Part shown: positions 33,401 through 43,610 of the stretch, in pieces
Numbering within the stretch: position 1 is the stretch's first letter
How the letters are laid out: every line of letters begins with the position of its first letter
Assembly: GCA_012845835.1 (NCBI GenBank)
Contig: JABAKD010000023.1
Span: forward strand, 17,950,027 to 18,014,026
Direction: 5' to 3'
Length of the DNA stretch: 64,000 bases
DNA from: Undaria pinnatifida
Lineage: Eukaryota; Sar; Phaeophyceae; Laminariales; Alariaceae
The notes under the pieces: model-generated
The model's input: only the letters and a program-made list of their open reading frames with translations
What the model was told of the DNA's origin: nothing
Database searches by the model: none
Made by a program: the position numbers and the translations under genes

Positions 33401-33620
33401 AAACGGCAGCATCTGCCCCAACGGTAGTGTAGGGGGGGGGGGGGGTAGCACAGTGAAGGATCGCGCCGCCAACCGTATTAAAACGGGCAGCATCTGCCCC
33501 CACAGTAGTGTAGGGGGGGGTAGGACAATAAAGGTTCGCGCACCAACCGTATGAAAAAAGGGCAGTATAACCCCCCCAAACAAGGTAGTTTCCCCCGACC
33601 GCACTATAGGGGGACGGTCG
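30425..33620. repeat. Satellite array B inside the retroelement leader
   Basis: About 30 well-conserved copies of the 83-84 bp unit at 30,900-33,365, with visibly degenerate copies at both edges (30,425-30,900 and 33,365-33,620, fading further towards 34,000). Higher-order structure is present: a trimer of 251 bp sets the spacing of repeated reading frames, and a variant unit with GTAGCGTAGGAGGTAGC recurs 750 bp apart (30,991 and 31,741). The left edge reaches to within a base or two of the gag ATG (CTTAGGTGTAGTGTAGGGG). It has the same orientation as array A. The degenerate-edge, uniform-centre pattern is what unequal exchange produces. Confidence 0.93.
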
Positions 33621-35481
33621 CGCCTACAGTATTGCTGATTGCTGCAGTATCACTGCTGTGTTGAGAGGAAACGGCAATTTCAACCGCACCAAGATGGGTA
33701 GTGTAGTACCAACACCAGCTGTAGAAAAATGTGCACGCCCACAGTCGAATAGAAAGGCTGTTTGCCCCCAAAGGTACCGCATCAAACGGGCTGATCTCCA
33801 CTGCACTATTAAAAGCTGTGAAGCGCAGTATCTCCGCGAACTGTGTAGTAAGCGCTCTGTAACGGGCAGTAGCTGTCCGAACATGTGCAAAGAAGAAATA
33901 AAAAATCCCAGCGTAGACCCTAGCATTATCGTGAAGGGCAGCACATGTACCAGCAGGAAGACGGCCTAACGCCCGGACAGCTGAAAAAAAAAAAATCCGT
34001 ACCCACTCCCACCGATAAAGGGACAGTTACGTTGACAGCAGTGCAGAGTGCCGCACTGTCACAGCTGTGCATACACAGAAAATGGTATTATAGTCCCCGC
34101 GTACCCATGAATGGTGGAATGTAGGGCATCGCACACACCAACAGCCTTGCCCAAAAAAGCCAGCACAGAGTTTCAGCGTTCACTAGATTCAAGTTCTAGT
34201 CACGGGGGGGCCAGGACGAAAAAAAAAACTCTCGAATCGAACTTGCAAGGAGTACTCGCACAGCAGTGGAGGGTGTCAGAGCTGCGGTGCTGTAACTGTG
34301 GACGCTGGGTCAGTGAAGGTTCGAGCTATATGGTGGATGGGCAGGAGCAAAGTAGGCCGCTTGGCTGCTGTACAGTGACTTCTACAGCAGAGAATCCGGC
34401 GGTATATGGCAGGCATTGACACCGAGCCCATTGTGCTGCACTGTAGCTGGTACCTCTGCAAAAATGATGGTGGTTGAAGCTACGCGACGCACAGCAGTAG
34501 TGGAACGCTGTTGATCGAGAAAGATCGGAGAGGGATCCGAGGTGCGTCAAATTAGTAGCAGTACTAATTTCGGCAGAAAGGGAGCAGCTGTTTGTTCGAC
34601 GCTCAAGACGGATCGACGTACGTACTGAAACCCATACGATAACGCGTGTACTGGAAAATTCGCCAAACGAAAAAAATCCAAACATTCCACGAGCACCGCC
34701 TGTTCCTTCCCAGGTAGGATCACAAGGAAAGAGCCCCGACATGAGCTTCTAGAGCACGGTGCCCGTAGTCCAAGGGGGTCCCGCGAAGGGCGGTCTGGCT
34801 CCGACAGCAAAGGTGTACGCTGGTCGATGGGCTCTCTCAGCAAGCGAAGTCCCCGTCGAAGGTCATTCGAAGGGTTGATTCCAGTATGCTTGTCCGTGGC
34901 GTGTCGTGCACATGCCTCAGAGCCCCAAAGCGCAAAAAAAAGTACAAGTCGATGGCCGATCTTGGGGCTTGTGCTGGCAACTCGCGGAGATGTGCTGCGC
35001 AACATGCTGGCAGAGCGCGGAGCAAACAAGTCTGATGGGTGGGGCTCGGGCAGTTCCACTGCGGAGTGGTCTATGACCAGCTGGCGGTGAACTGATGCGA
35101 CCAAAGGCCGGGACGAGGAGTGTGCTCCGAAGAGCAGTGTCGTCCGCACGTACTCTGAAGGTGTCCTCTGTGTGGTGCGTGCCAAGCAACCAACAGGAGG
35201 GACCAAAATTCGAGACGAGGAGTGTGCTCCGCAGAGCAGTGTCGTCCGCACGTACTTAGAAGGTGTCGTCCATGTGGTACGTGCCCGGCGACCAACAGGA
35301 GGGGCCCCTGCCATCTCACTGCTGGTGTGGTCGCCGTTGTAGGAGGAAGGGCGCTCCCTCCATTGAGAAGCCACCCGAGAAGGAACAGGGGTTATGGGCT
35401 CGATGGAAAGCAAAAGCAAAATCGCTACGAAAAAAAAATCGGAGAGATTGGAAGAACGCTGCCACAATAGCATATCAAGCT
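33621..35481 (-). other. 5' leader of the giant element between satellite and LTR
   Basis: From 33,621 to about 34,000 there are still faint satellite-like phrases (GCACCAAGATGGGTAGTGTAG). A 323-codon open frame on the minus strand (34,547-35,518) contains two similar peptides (YVRTTLLCGAHSSSR / YVRTTLLFGAHSSSR) that come from a direct DNA repeat of about 102 bp at 35,111-35,313. It starts inside the LTR and resembles no protein I know; I treat it as chance or as an unusual leader ORF rather than a gene. Confidence 0.5.
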
Positions 35482-35492
35482 CGTCGACGCCA
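35482..35492 (-). other. Primer-binding site
   Basis: TGGCGTCGACG on the minus strand, two bases inside the 5' LTR. It begins TGG as expected for pairing with a tRNA CCA end. The same TGTGGCGTCGACG follows the left LTR of the miniature element (43,133-43,145), which supports it as functional. I cannot name the tRNA without searching the genome's tRNA set. Confidence 0.65.
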
Positions 35493-35494
35493 CA

Positions 35495-35763
35495 TGTTAA
35501 ATTAAATGAGGGGGACACAGAGTGCCCCCTGCAGGTCTGCCAATTGAGCAGGTCCTCGGAGAGTACTCACTTTCGTTCCTTCGTAGAGATGTAGCTTTAT
35601 TCGTTTCAACCAGAGCCCGGGATAGCTTCTGCGATCGGAGGCACGTGCCTGCGATCTACTTCCTAACTTTCCCGAATATAAAACGCCAACCTTAACATAC
35701 GAAACCCATCCAAATGGTCTCAAATTCGGATACCTACAGGCCTTTCGAGGCCGTATCATAACA
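35495..35763 (-). repeat. 5' LTR of the giant element
   Basis: 269 bp, TGTTATGATACGG...TTTAATTTAACA on the minus strand. In LTR order it has a GGCCT-CGAA-AGGCC hairpin near the start, a TATA-like TTTATATTCGG, the CACGTG palindrome (arms mutated), AATAAA (reverse of 35,596-35,601) and a G5/C5 hairpin. It differs from the 3' LTR by about seven substitutions, giving roughly 2.6% divergence over 269 bp. The right flank CGTA matches the left flank of the 3' LTR. Confidence 0.93.
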
Positions 35764-35767
35764 CGTA

Positions 35768-36624
35768 CGATATCGTACCAGGAAGTTCGTTAGGAAAATA
35801 CTCGGCACACAACCGAAATCAAGTATTATCTTTCGGAGATGGCGAATTCGTTCTCAATTCCTTCCCTCTTTAATGCGTGAGGAAAAATGGTTGATTGAAA
35901 ATGAACTAAAGTACCAAATTGCTGTACATACGACAGACAGAAAATACGGCTGTCGCAAGCAAGCGCTAGCTACTGCGGACATAATCTATTATCAACCCGT
36001 CAAGCGTCCTGCATCCCGTGCCTTGTAACCTGTTGATCAGCAGAGCTACCATACCACACGCAATCACATTCGCCGGTGGTTGGGGCGAGAGGGGCTGGGG
36101 GTCAGGCACAATCATTTATCCTGCCCGTCTCTCTGCCCAAGCTACTCTGTCCTTTGCTATGATTCAACGCGAAAAACAAAGTCTTGACAACAAATAATGC
36201 GAAAGAAAATGATCGCCTCAGCCGCAAAGAGTAACATGTCATCGCTACGTCAGTCACATACTGCTGTCGTATACCAGGTAGTTAGCAGCATTTCATATTA
36301 CTCCGCATGTATTTTCACACAGGAAACGTCCACTACCTGCTGTTTTACTCTAGAAACAAGACAAAGCCCAGACAAGAACAATTTTTCGTAACATGACCTG
36401 TGGTTGTTGCCTCAGTCTGGTGCAAACGGTGAGAAGGATTCTCCACCTGGGTGTCCGTGCCTCCCACACCCAGCGTCCTCCACCGCAACCAGTCACCTTG
36501 TGCCGACCCCAACCCGGGCCCACACATCAACGGGCTCAGCAGCCGCCGCTCCCACGGAGCACAGCAGATACTGCTGTAATTTGGTTTCGCAACCAAATCT
36601 GCGAGCCATCCCTTCTCCCCCGTC
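35768..36624. other. Unassigned sequence right of the giant element
   Basis: No gene or repeat recognised between the 5' LTR and the Gln-rich ORF. Contains short open frames only, and a Pro-rich stretch on the plus strand that mirrors the ORF on the other strand. Confidence 0.5.
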
Positions 36625-37185
36625 TTAAACTGCTGCTGCTGCCCCTGCGGCTGCTGCTGTGCAGTGCGCTCGCTCCCAGAGCATTGGGTATACGAGCTGT
36701 GACGTCCAAACAGGGGATGGTGCCGCCAAAGGCTGCAGCTGCTGCTGCTGCTTCAATGGCAGCTGCAAGAGCTCCTCCTGCTCTTCCCCGCTCGTCTCTA
36801 ATTCCACCATAAAACTTTTCTCCGTCTTGAGCTGCTGCTGCTGCTGCGGCTGCTGCTGAGAAGTGCTCTCATTCCCAGTCTCAAGTACTGGGATTATGAG
36901 CTGTGACTCACATCTGGCCACGCCCGCTTCCCTCTCTGGTACCTGAGACGGCTGAGAAATGCCTCGCATTCGCTCCAGTCGTAGAGAGAAGCTTGAGAGC
37001 TCGAGGAGAAGTTGCGAGTACTCGCAAATGATGAGTTCGCTTTCCTCAATGCGACCTTCGATTCTGTAGAACTCGCGCCATCCTGCCGAAACCTGGTCGA
37101 TGGTTCGGAAACCATAACGGAAACCACCCTCGATTTCTTTCTCAAGTTGGTCCCGGGTTGCGAGCAGCTCTTCCAGCTCCCGCAT
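36625..37185 (-). CDS. Gln-rich coiled-coil protein, unknown
   Basis: ATG at 37,183-37,185 starts MRELEELLATRDQLEKEIEG and the frame stays open for 186 codons to TAA. Residues 1-75 alternate charged and hydrophobic positions and should form a coiled coil (IEGRIEESELIICEYSQLLL). Residues 110-165 carry two poly-Gln tracts encoded by CAG repeats, and the end is poly-Ala. The frame is open for 22 more codons upstream without an ATG; a possible splice acceptor (GCTGGCCAAG) sits just before this ATG, so an upstream exon starting MPECEV is possible. No homologue recognised. It is one of the few frames here without an obvious break. Confidence 0.4.
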   Translation of the reverse strand: MRELEELLATRDQLEKEIEGGFRYGFRTIDQVSAGWREFYRIEGRIEESELIICEYSQLLLELSSFSLRLERMRGISQPSQVPEREAGVARCESQLIIPVLETGNESTSQQQPQQQQQLKTEKSFMVELETSGEEQEELLQLPLKQQQQLQPLAAPSPVWTSQLVYPMLWERAHCTAAAAGAAAAV

Positions 37186-37407
37186 CTTGGCCAGCTGAGA
37201 GCTCTCGCTGCCAACTCCTTCACGTCCACAGCGCCTATTTTTACCTCGCACTCAGGCATGGTTCAAATAAGGCACCCAGCTCGCTCCCTTTCACGGGGAG
37301 GACTGTTTTTATGATATCTCCAGCTAGCTCTCTTCCGCAGAAGAGCCCACGTCACTCAACACCCTTTGCTTCGAACAGGGATAATACCGCGTACGCGATA
37401 ATTATCG

Positions 37408-37687
37408 TGTTTGCTGATCCCTACGAAGCGTAGAGGGCTTACCCGTTGAGCTGACAATAGTGGGGTAGTGGAGTCACCGGTATGTATAAGACGTACAAAT
37501 ATAAATTAAGTTGCTCCTAGCCAAGGCGCAGCGTGGAGTGCGCTCGCCAGGAAGAAAGGCGGATAAATAGGCGGAGTATTTCCACCATCCCGATATCCCG
37601 CTATCATGTAGCCAACTCATCACTGGAAACCCCTTCAATACTCAACCGTCATCATATCCGCATCATATCCAAGCATACAATCAACAG
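37408..37687. repeat. LTR-like repeat, copy 2
   Basis: Nearly identical to 13,057-13,344, shorter by an 8-bp deletion near GTATGTATAAG. Ends ATCAACAG directly against the poly(T) tail of a SINE-like element. No target duplication seen. Both copies abut a SINE-family sequence but on different sides, so they are not a simple duplicate of one composite. Confidence 0.55.
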
Positions 37688-38400
37688 TCTTTTTTTTTTC
37701 TTTTTTTCTTTTTTTTTGCACACTTTTACTTTCCGGCTTCTGGACAAGCCGTGGTCACAGGTGTCATCCCTTCTCCTCCCCGGTTCTTGCCTTCAATTTT
37801 TATCGCGCATAGGGTTCAGCAATCCCACTGCTCGTCGATTTTTCATCGAACGTTGCTAACTCACGCTCTCGCGCTTTCCGCAAGTCAATTTGTCCACAAG
37901 AAAAAGTCCCAACGAATTTATACGAGTATGCACTCGGCGGGGCTCGAACTCACGAAACTGACCTATACCAGGCTCGAGGATAACCTAATACGCCACCGGG
38001 GCGACCAGTCTACAATGTACCAGGTCCAGGCCGGTGCATACGTCTCACTACTCACGCCTAGAGAAACCAAATATTCCGATTGCCACCCAAGGAAGACTAC
38101 CACGTATATATTACACGTAGTATCTATCACTACGCATACGCACGACAGGCGTAAGTCAATTGGAGAAAAAGAAACAAAGAAAAGAAGAGAAGATAAAGGA
38201 AAGGAAAGAAAAGAGAAGAAAAACGAAACAAAACGAAAAAGGCAAGCAAAGAGAAAAATAAGACAACAAAAGCAAGAAAAGACAAGACAAGAAAGCAAGG
38301 AAAATTTCGAAGAGAAAAAAAGAAGAAAGAAAAAGAAAAAGAAAAGAAAGGAAAAGGAGAAGAAAAGAAAGAAAAACGTCATACTAGTAGACCCTAGGAA
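37688..38400 (-). mobile_element. SINE-like element with tRNA-like promoter boxes
   Basis: On the minus strand the 3' end is CCTGTGACCACGGCTTGTCC followed by an A-rich tail (37,688-37,720). Upstream lie a B-box-like GAGTTCGAGCCCC (37,939-37,951) and an A-box-like GGTGGCGTATTAGG (37,984-37,998), spaced as in a tRNA. Further upstream, about 38,010-38,150 matches 50,115-50,270, and a long polypurine tract (38,160-38,380 on the plus strand) matches the pyrimidine tract at 50,020-50,115. The boxes suggest a tRNA-derived head, but folding into a tRNA is imperfect. The purine tract may be separate from the element proper. Confidence 0.5.
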
Positions 38401-39188
38401 CTGGCTAAGGATGGCATTGGGCTAACGTATGTGCGTCTGGTTGTCTGGCAGCACGGTGGAGACGCCAAATGGGTGGACGCACGGTAATAATGCAATTCAC
38501 GGGGCTTAATTACACCCATTGTCGGCTTTGTTTATCGCGATATAATAATATTGGACGGTTCTACATAAGAACACTTAACCACGCACACACACGCGCGCGC
38601 GCGCGCCCACGCACCCACGCGAGCACAAAAAAAGCGGAGAGCGCAAGGGACGCAGTCGATCTTCCGATCTTGCGATCTTGCAGCGATGGCAACCGCTCTT
38701 CTCAAGTACAACAGGGGGCGGGGAAAGTAGCATTGCGTCGTGCGGGGTGCGGGGGTACTAGGTAGTCCGCTATGTTCGGCTAGCTCGCTAGCTCTGTTTT
38801 TGTTGCTGTCGAGTTTCGAGTAGAGAGTTCAAGCAAGTTTTCCAATTGACATATGGTGGGCAGTTCATGGTGGGCGGTGGTATGGAAAAGGCAGCAAGGC
38901 ACTAACTGTGCGACTGTGCGCACTGTGCTGTATATGGACACAACACACCGTAACACACAACAACAAACAGCAGAAGTAGTATGATATACGTAAATATATA
39001 CACTTTCGAAGTATAGACTACAAGCGGACGGGGCCGCCTCAACGGCGGCCCCGTCATCCAGTAGAGGCGCCCCGGTCTGAGGGCGAGGATGGGAGATATG
39101 TGAAAGTAGAGGTGGTTGTTGTTACATATTGAGCTGTATCGGGGGATACCAAGAGGGTGAGGCTGTGGTGGTTTGTGGTCACGTACAG
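38401..39188. other. Intergenic with CA/CG microsatellite
   Basis: An alternating (CA)n(CG)n stretch at about 38,583-38,612 could adopt Z-DNA. An 8-bp GC hairpin occurs at about 39,030-39,052 (GGGGCCGCC...GGCGGCCCC). No gene recognised. Confidence 0.55.
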
Positions 39189-39390
39189 GGGACTGTGAGA
39201 TGCCACCTTGCGATGCGACGTCCGATCGAATCTAGCGTTGGCGGAGATTCACCTATGTTTCTCCGCCTCAGAGGATCTGTCAGGGACTGTGAGGGCTACC
39301 TTTTGGCGGAGATTCACCTATGTTTCTCCGCCTCAGAGGATCTGTCAGGGACTGTGAGGTGCTACCTTGCGATGGTGAAAACGAACACTA
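39189..39390. repeat. Short tandem duplication
   Basis: A block of about 73 bp containing GGCGGAGATTCACCTATGTT and CTCAGAGGATCTGTCAGGGA occurs at 39,240-39,312 and again from 39,313, with a flanking GGGACTGTGAGATGCCACC-type phrase before it. The CGGAGA...TCTCCG pair makes a small hairpin in each unit. Confidence 0.7.
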
Positions 39391-39609
39391 CTTGAGGCAG
39401 ATGTAACTTGCTTGTAGACCGACTTTTCGCGGGTCTGAACACCGTGCAGCAGTACATAGCCTTATTCAATAGAAGCTGGAGCTATAGGCAACTCTTGTCG
39501 GCTGCGAAATTGAAGAACCGCCCAACACTCTGGAGAAGAAGCTGCCGCTAGTCGACGGGTATACCGCAAAACTGCCAAATTAGAAAAGCACACTATAGTC
39601 GAAAGGAGA

Positions 39610-40330
39610 AGCTGCCGCGAGTCGATGGGTTAATATACCGCACGCAACTGAGACATCATACGGTAATAGGAGTACGGTGGAGAAAACTTTTGCTGCAAAC
39701 TGCAGTGCCCGTAAGAAGGAGGTGTCGCTAGGCAACTCCTGTTGACTGGAAAAAAAGAAGGTGTCGCTAGGCGAGGGGTTGGACTTGGACCCGACCTCGG
39801 TAAGACAAAGAGTGCGACACGAACTCGGTAGGACAAAAATGAAGGCACATGTCTACGGGCAAAAAGACAGTACGGAGCCACTTGGACGGTCGCACCCCAC
39901 CATCACAGCAGTAGTAGTAGTAGTACAACAGCAGTACAACAGCAGTGGAGCAGCACGTACCGACCAATCCATAGCGGCCGCGAGTCGACGGGTACTTATA
40001 CCGTAACTGAGACTCATACGGTACAGGAGTACGACGAAAAAAACTTTTGCTGCAAGCTGCAGTGCCCGTAAGAAGGAGGTGTCGCTAGGCAACTCCTGTT
40101 GACTGAAAAAGAAGAAGGTGTCGCTAGGCGACGGGTTGGACTCGGACCCGACTCGGTAAGACAAAGAGTACGATTACACAAACTCGGTGAGATAAAAATG
40201 CAGGCACATGTCTATCGGAAAGAGACGGTACGGAGCGAATTGGACGGTCGCACCCCATCATCACAGCAGTACAACAGCAGTACAACAGCAGTGGAGCAGC
40301 ACGTACAGACCAATCTATAACGGCAGCATA
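39610..40330. repeat. Tandem repeat, 357-bp unit
   Basis: Two copies about 357 bp apart, each with CAGTGCCCGTAAGAAGGAGG, GTGTCGCTAGGC (twice), ACTCGGTAAGACAAAGAGT and a GTACAACAGCAG block, plus a partial third copy of the GAGTCGACGGGT part near 39,550. The copies differ by substitutions and indels. No gene. Confidence 0.85.
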
Positions 40331-40731
40331 CAGAGTATCAATACGGCAGTGCAGCGGTACACCTGTGGTCCTGTGGTACGCCAGGAGCTGGGTGGGATTT
40401 GCACTTTTTTTACGATTCTCTACCTTTCGGGGAAGATCGCTAGCCGTCCCCGGGAGAGACTTCTCATGCCCCGCGCTCGCGGAGTTGGGACTCGTCGGCG
40501 TGCCTGAACACCGTGCCGTGATGGAAAAACTTTGTAGAGCACGCCCAGCCCTTTCAAGTTCTTTCAACTTGTAAGGGCGCGTAGAGGTGAAGGGTTCCTT
40601 TACTATACTATTTTCAGAGTAGGCTAAGTTTCGCCGCTTCGCTCTGGTCAGCCGCGTTCTGCTCTCTCGTTAGCCCTCAGCCTAAAACGTCATCCTAGGT
40701 ACCCATATCTATAATAGGAGTAGTCTAGATA

Positions 40732-41290
40732 TAGTCTGTAGACTATAGTGTGAAAATTAAAATACATTCCAACTGTGACATCGAATATTTTGTCGACACT
40801 CATCTTTGCAAGTTGTGTGTGATACTCCGATCGCGCGTATGACGGCTTGTGTGTCCTCATTAAGGATATAGGTCGGCGACTCCCCTTGCAACTACAAGGT
40901 AGCTATCAGGGTCAACAGGGTGATGTTAGGCAGTGTGTGCGCGGAAACTATAAAACCCGTTTCTGAGGGGGACAAAATCTGACAGCTGTGGATGGTCTAG
41001 TCTAGATATATTATAAAAAATTAAAATACACTCCAGCTGTGAGATTGAATATTTTGTCGAAGCTCATCTTTGCAAGCTGTGTGCGATACTCCGATCGCGC
41101 GTATTACGGGTTGTGTGTCCTCATTAAGGATATAGGTCGGCCAATCCCCTTGCAACTACAGTGCAGCTATCAGGGTCAACAGGGTGATGTTAGGCAGTCC
41201 GTGCGCGGAAACTATAAAACCCGTTTCTGAGGGGCACAACATCTGACAGCTGTGGAAGTAAATGCATCAGTTTATCATGTGAATCCTGTA
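40732..41290. repeat. Inverted tandem pair of the D1 terminal block
   Basis: Two direct copies of a unit of about 265 bp in reverse orientation to 6,590-6,890 and 44,440-44,730. Each runs from AGATATATTATAAAAAATT through GATCGCGCGTAT and GGTGATGTTAGGCAGT to ACAGCTGTGGA. The second extends into AATGCATCAGTTTATCATGT as in the full D1 repeat. Confidence 0.85.
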
Positions 41291-41584
41291 TACGAATCAT
41301 ATATATTTCACTTTTTCAGCACTGACACACCTGCACCTGCCATGTGGCTTGTAGAAAAAAAAAACAGCCGAAGAACCTGTGCAGTACGGAAAAATACTTC
41401 TTCTTTGGACGTAAATGTAAGGATGGGTTATTTTATCAATTAAAATCAAAACGGTTCCTATATTACCGACGAAATTGGTGCGATCTATGGACATGCAATT
41501 GAGATGCGTCCGAAGCGGCAGCACACCAGGAAGATGGGGTATGATGGGGTGACAAATGCCACGCTCCGATCAAAGAACCAGCTA

Positions 41585-42449
41585 CTACAACAGCCGCCAC
41601 ACGCGCATAGAGTTGCAGGCTGCTGCTGGTAGGGGGCTGGACTGCTGCTGGGCGGCAGGATCGTAGCATGGTGCTCTGTGCAAAAAGAGGGAAAGAAACG
41701 TGTACCCTCTACGATAGCAGAAAAGCCGGGTTTGCATCCAAATTTTACGTGGGAGCACGAAAAAAAAAAAATCTGGACACCTCACTACCCCCCCCCCCCC
41801 CCTCCCCCCTCCCCCCGGGTCCGACACCAAAAAAAAGTTTTGTTTTTCTCCGAGTTTCGTTGGATGTTGGGGCCGTTCAACGTCCTCTTGTGGCTTGTTG
41901 GTCAGAGCTGTGGCCTTCGGAACAGTTTTCGACAAACTTGGACCGGCCGAACCTCCACCACTCCCAGCAGCAGCGGCAGCAGTAGGGCTACTAGCCGCAG
42001 CAGCCCCAGTCCCAGACCCAGCGACACCAGAGGCCCCATATATACTACGTGACTTTAAGCGGCAGTCGGTGATGCCGCACTTCCACTTGTCCGGCTTATC
42101 TTCGATATCCAAAACGTTTTGCATACAAAAGTTGTGCAACAAGACATACATCGCAATCGTCGCAATGGTGGCTCCCGCCGGGAAGATGCTCGAAGTCGCA
42201 GCCGCAAGTTATGCCACATTTGACCATGGCGCTACAACTCTTACGCGTCAGTCCCCATCCGCTCCACTCAGAGCTTGAACCGAGAGGTTTTGGGCGTTGA
42301 CACCACCGAGTAGACACGAGCGTGTGCCCTTGTGCAACCTTGTGTGCCCAGAACTTGGCAGAACTGGTCGGAACGAGGAAGCTCGTCGGTGAAGTTATTG
42401 ATCTTGTCTCGCCGCGTTCTTGGGGTTTCAAAAAAAAATCTCGCCGCAT
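41585..42449 (-). pseudogene. Possible gene fragment with Cys/His motif
   Basis: The minus strand near 42,200 encodes CGITCGCDFEHLPGGSHHCD followed by DCDVC. The HHCDDCDVC pattern with an upstream CxxxC resembles the start of a DHHC-type cysteine-rich domain of palmitoyltransferases, and GATGTATGT right after HHCDDCD could be a splice donor. The downstream frame (41,585-42,151) adds KWKCGITDC and long Ala/Gly/Ser runs. No actual DHHC tetrapeptide is visible, so this is a weak call; it may be a chance frame. Confidence 0.2.
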
Positions 42450-42892
42450 TTTCTTTTGAGCTTGTGCAAGCTTGTGTACTGGCCCGGTTCGATCTCGTGG
42501 TGTCGGCGGCGTCTCGAAGACGATGCACTAAGCTCGTACAGTAGTGTCACCAAGTGTCACTGGCCTCACACCTACGTTGCCGAGGGTTCGCCTCTTATTC
42601 GACTAAACCCATTATCCGCAGTAGTGGCACCCCAGTGCCTAGTCTATGGCCAAGTCACTTTGTTGTATATGGGAATTAGTGTTGCATAGTTCTTTATATA
42701 GGAATTAGATTTGCATAGTTCTTCATAGAGGAATTAGAGTTGAGAGATCTTTATATAGGATTTAGTGTGCCGGGACCCCCCCCTTCTCCCCCCCGGCCAA
42801 ATGCAAAAAATGGAGTACGGTGTCAAGATTTTTTTTTTTTGTGCTACCTTGGAATAGTCTACGTAGATATATTGTAAAAATTAAAATACTAC

Positions 42893-43610
42893 TGTTGAGA
42901 TACGGCCTCGAAAGGCCTGTAATTATCCATATTTGAGATCATTTGGAGGGGTTTCGTGTGATAAGGTTGGCGGTTTATATTCGGGAAAGTTAGGAATTAG
43001 ATCGGAGGCACGTGCCTCCGATCTCAGAAGCTATCCCGGGCTCTGGTTGAAACGAATAAAGCTACATCTCTACGAAGAAACGAAAGTGAGTACTCTCCGA
43101 GGACCTGCTCAATTGACAGACCTGCATTAACATGTGGCGTCGACGGCAGGACGAAAAAAAAAAGGGAATCGTTTCTTTCTACTGCTTTTCTTCGCGTGTT
43201 CCTGGCTCCATAGCCAGACGGTTAGAGGCGTGGGAGTGGGTTTTGAGGAGCCGCATCTTCGACTCATGATCTAGTTCGTAGAACCGGAGTTTCCCCGAAT
43301 CTCCCATACTTCTGCATATGCGACTCATCAGGGTGAGCTAGTGTTAAGATACGGCCTCGAAAGGCCTGAAATTATCCAAATTTGGGATCATTTGGAGGGG
43401 TTTCGTATGATAAGGTTGGCGGTTTATATTCGGGAAAGTTAGGAAGTAGATCGGAGGCACGTGCCTCCGATCTCGGAAGCTATCCCGGGCTCTGGTGGAA
43501 ACGAATAAAGCTACATCTCGATGAAGGAACGAAAGTGAGTACTCTCCGAGGACCTGCTCAATTGGCAGACCTGCAGGGGGCAATCTGTGTCCCCCACCTT
43601 TAATTTAACA
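42893..43610 (+). mobile_element. 718-bp miniature LTR retrotransposon (TRIM-like)
   Basis: LTRs at 42,893-43,132 (240 bp, lacking about 29 bp near its 3' end) and 43,342-43,610 (269 bp) flank a 209-bp non-coding interior. The interior starts with the primer-binding site TGGCGTCGACG (43,135-43,145) and continues as sequence matching the 3' interior of the giant element (16,741-16,920). A 4-bp direct repeat CTAC flanks it (42,889-42,892 and 43,611-43,614). It inserted into a D1-type repeat. It has no coding capacity and must rely on proteins from a full-length relative such as the 16,417-35,763 element. Confidence 0.93.
43135..43145 (+). other. Primer-binding site of the miniature element
   Basis: TGGCGTCGACG two bases after the left LTR, identical to the giant element's site at 35,482-35,492. 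Confidence 0.65.

Larger units (their letters stand above)
16417..35763 (-). mobile_element. 19.3-kb Ty3/gypsy-type LTR retrotransposon with NADAR domain
   Basis: Bounded by LTRs at 16,417-16,740 (3') and 35,495-35,763 (5'), both starting TGTTA and ending TAACA, flanked by a 4-bp direct repeat CGTA (16,413-16,416 and 35,764-35,767). Just inside the 5' LTR is a TGGCGTCGACG primer-binding site. Coding order on the minus strand is Gag, CCHC knuckle, NADAR, protease, RT, RNase H, H2C2/DDE integrase and chromodomain-like C-terminus. The order RT-RNase H-integrase fixes it as Ty3/gypsy-type. The LTRs differ by about seven substitutions plus a 55-bp duplication. Unusual length comes from a satellite-filled leader of about 5 kb, the NADAR and linker regions, and a nested 2.4-kb TIR element. 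Several stops and frameshifts make this copy non-functional. Confidence 0.9.

Noticed and set aside
30914-33503. Series of 65-114 codon minus-strand ORFs with repeated peptide (TTPRLNAACFGAMSV...)
   Set aside because: They arise only because the satellite unit lacks stops. The unit (83-84 bp) is not a multiple of three, so frames shift, and there is no start or domain.
30425-33620. Possible CRISPR-like array
   Set aside because: The whole unit repeats with no unique spacers; this is satellite DNA in a eukaryotic context.
34547-35518. 323-codon ORF in the retroelement leader
   Set aside because: It starts inside the LTR and its internal repeat follows a DNA duplication. No domain is recognisable, so it is not called as a gene.
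37935-38005. Functional tRNA gene
   Set aside because: A- and B-box-like sequences are present, but acceptor and T stems do not pair well and the unit is embedded in a dispersed repeat; a SINE head fits better.
37963-38382. Phe/Leu/Ser-rich ORF that could look like a membrane protein
   Set aside because: It is the translation of a long polypurine/polypyrimidine tract.
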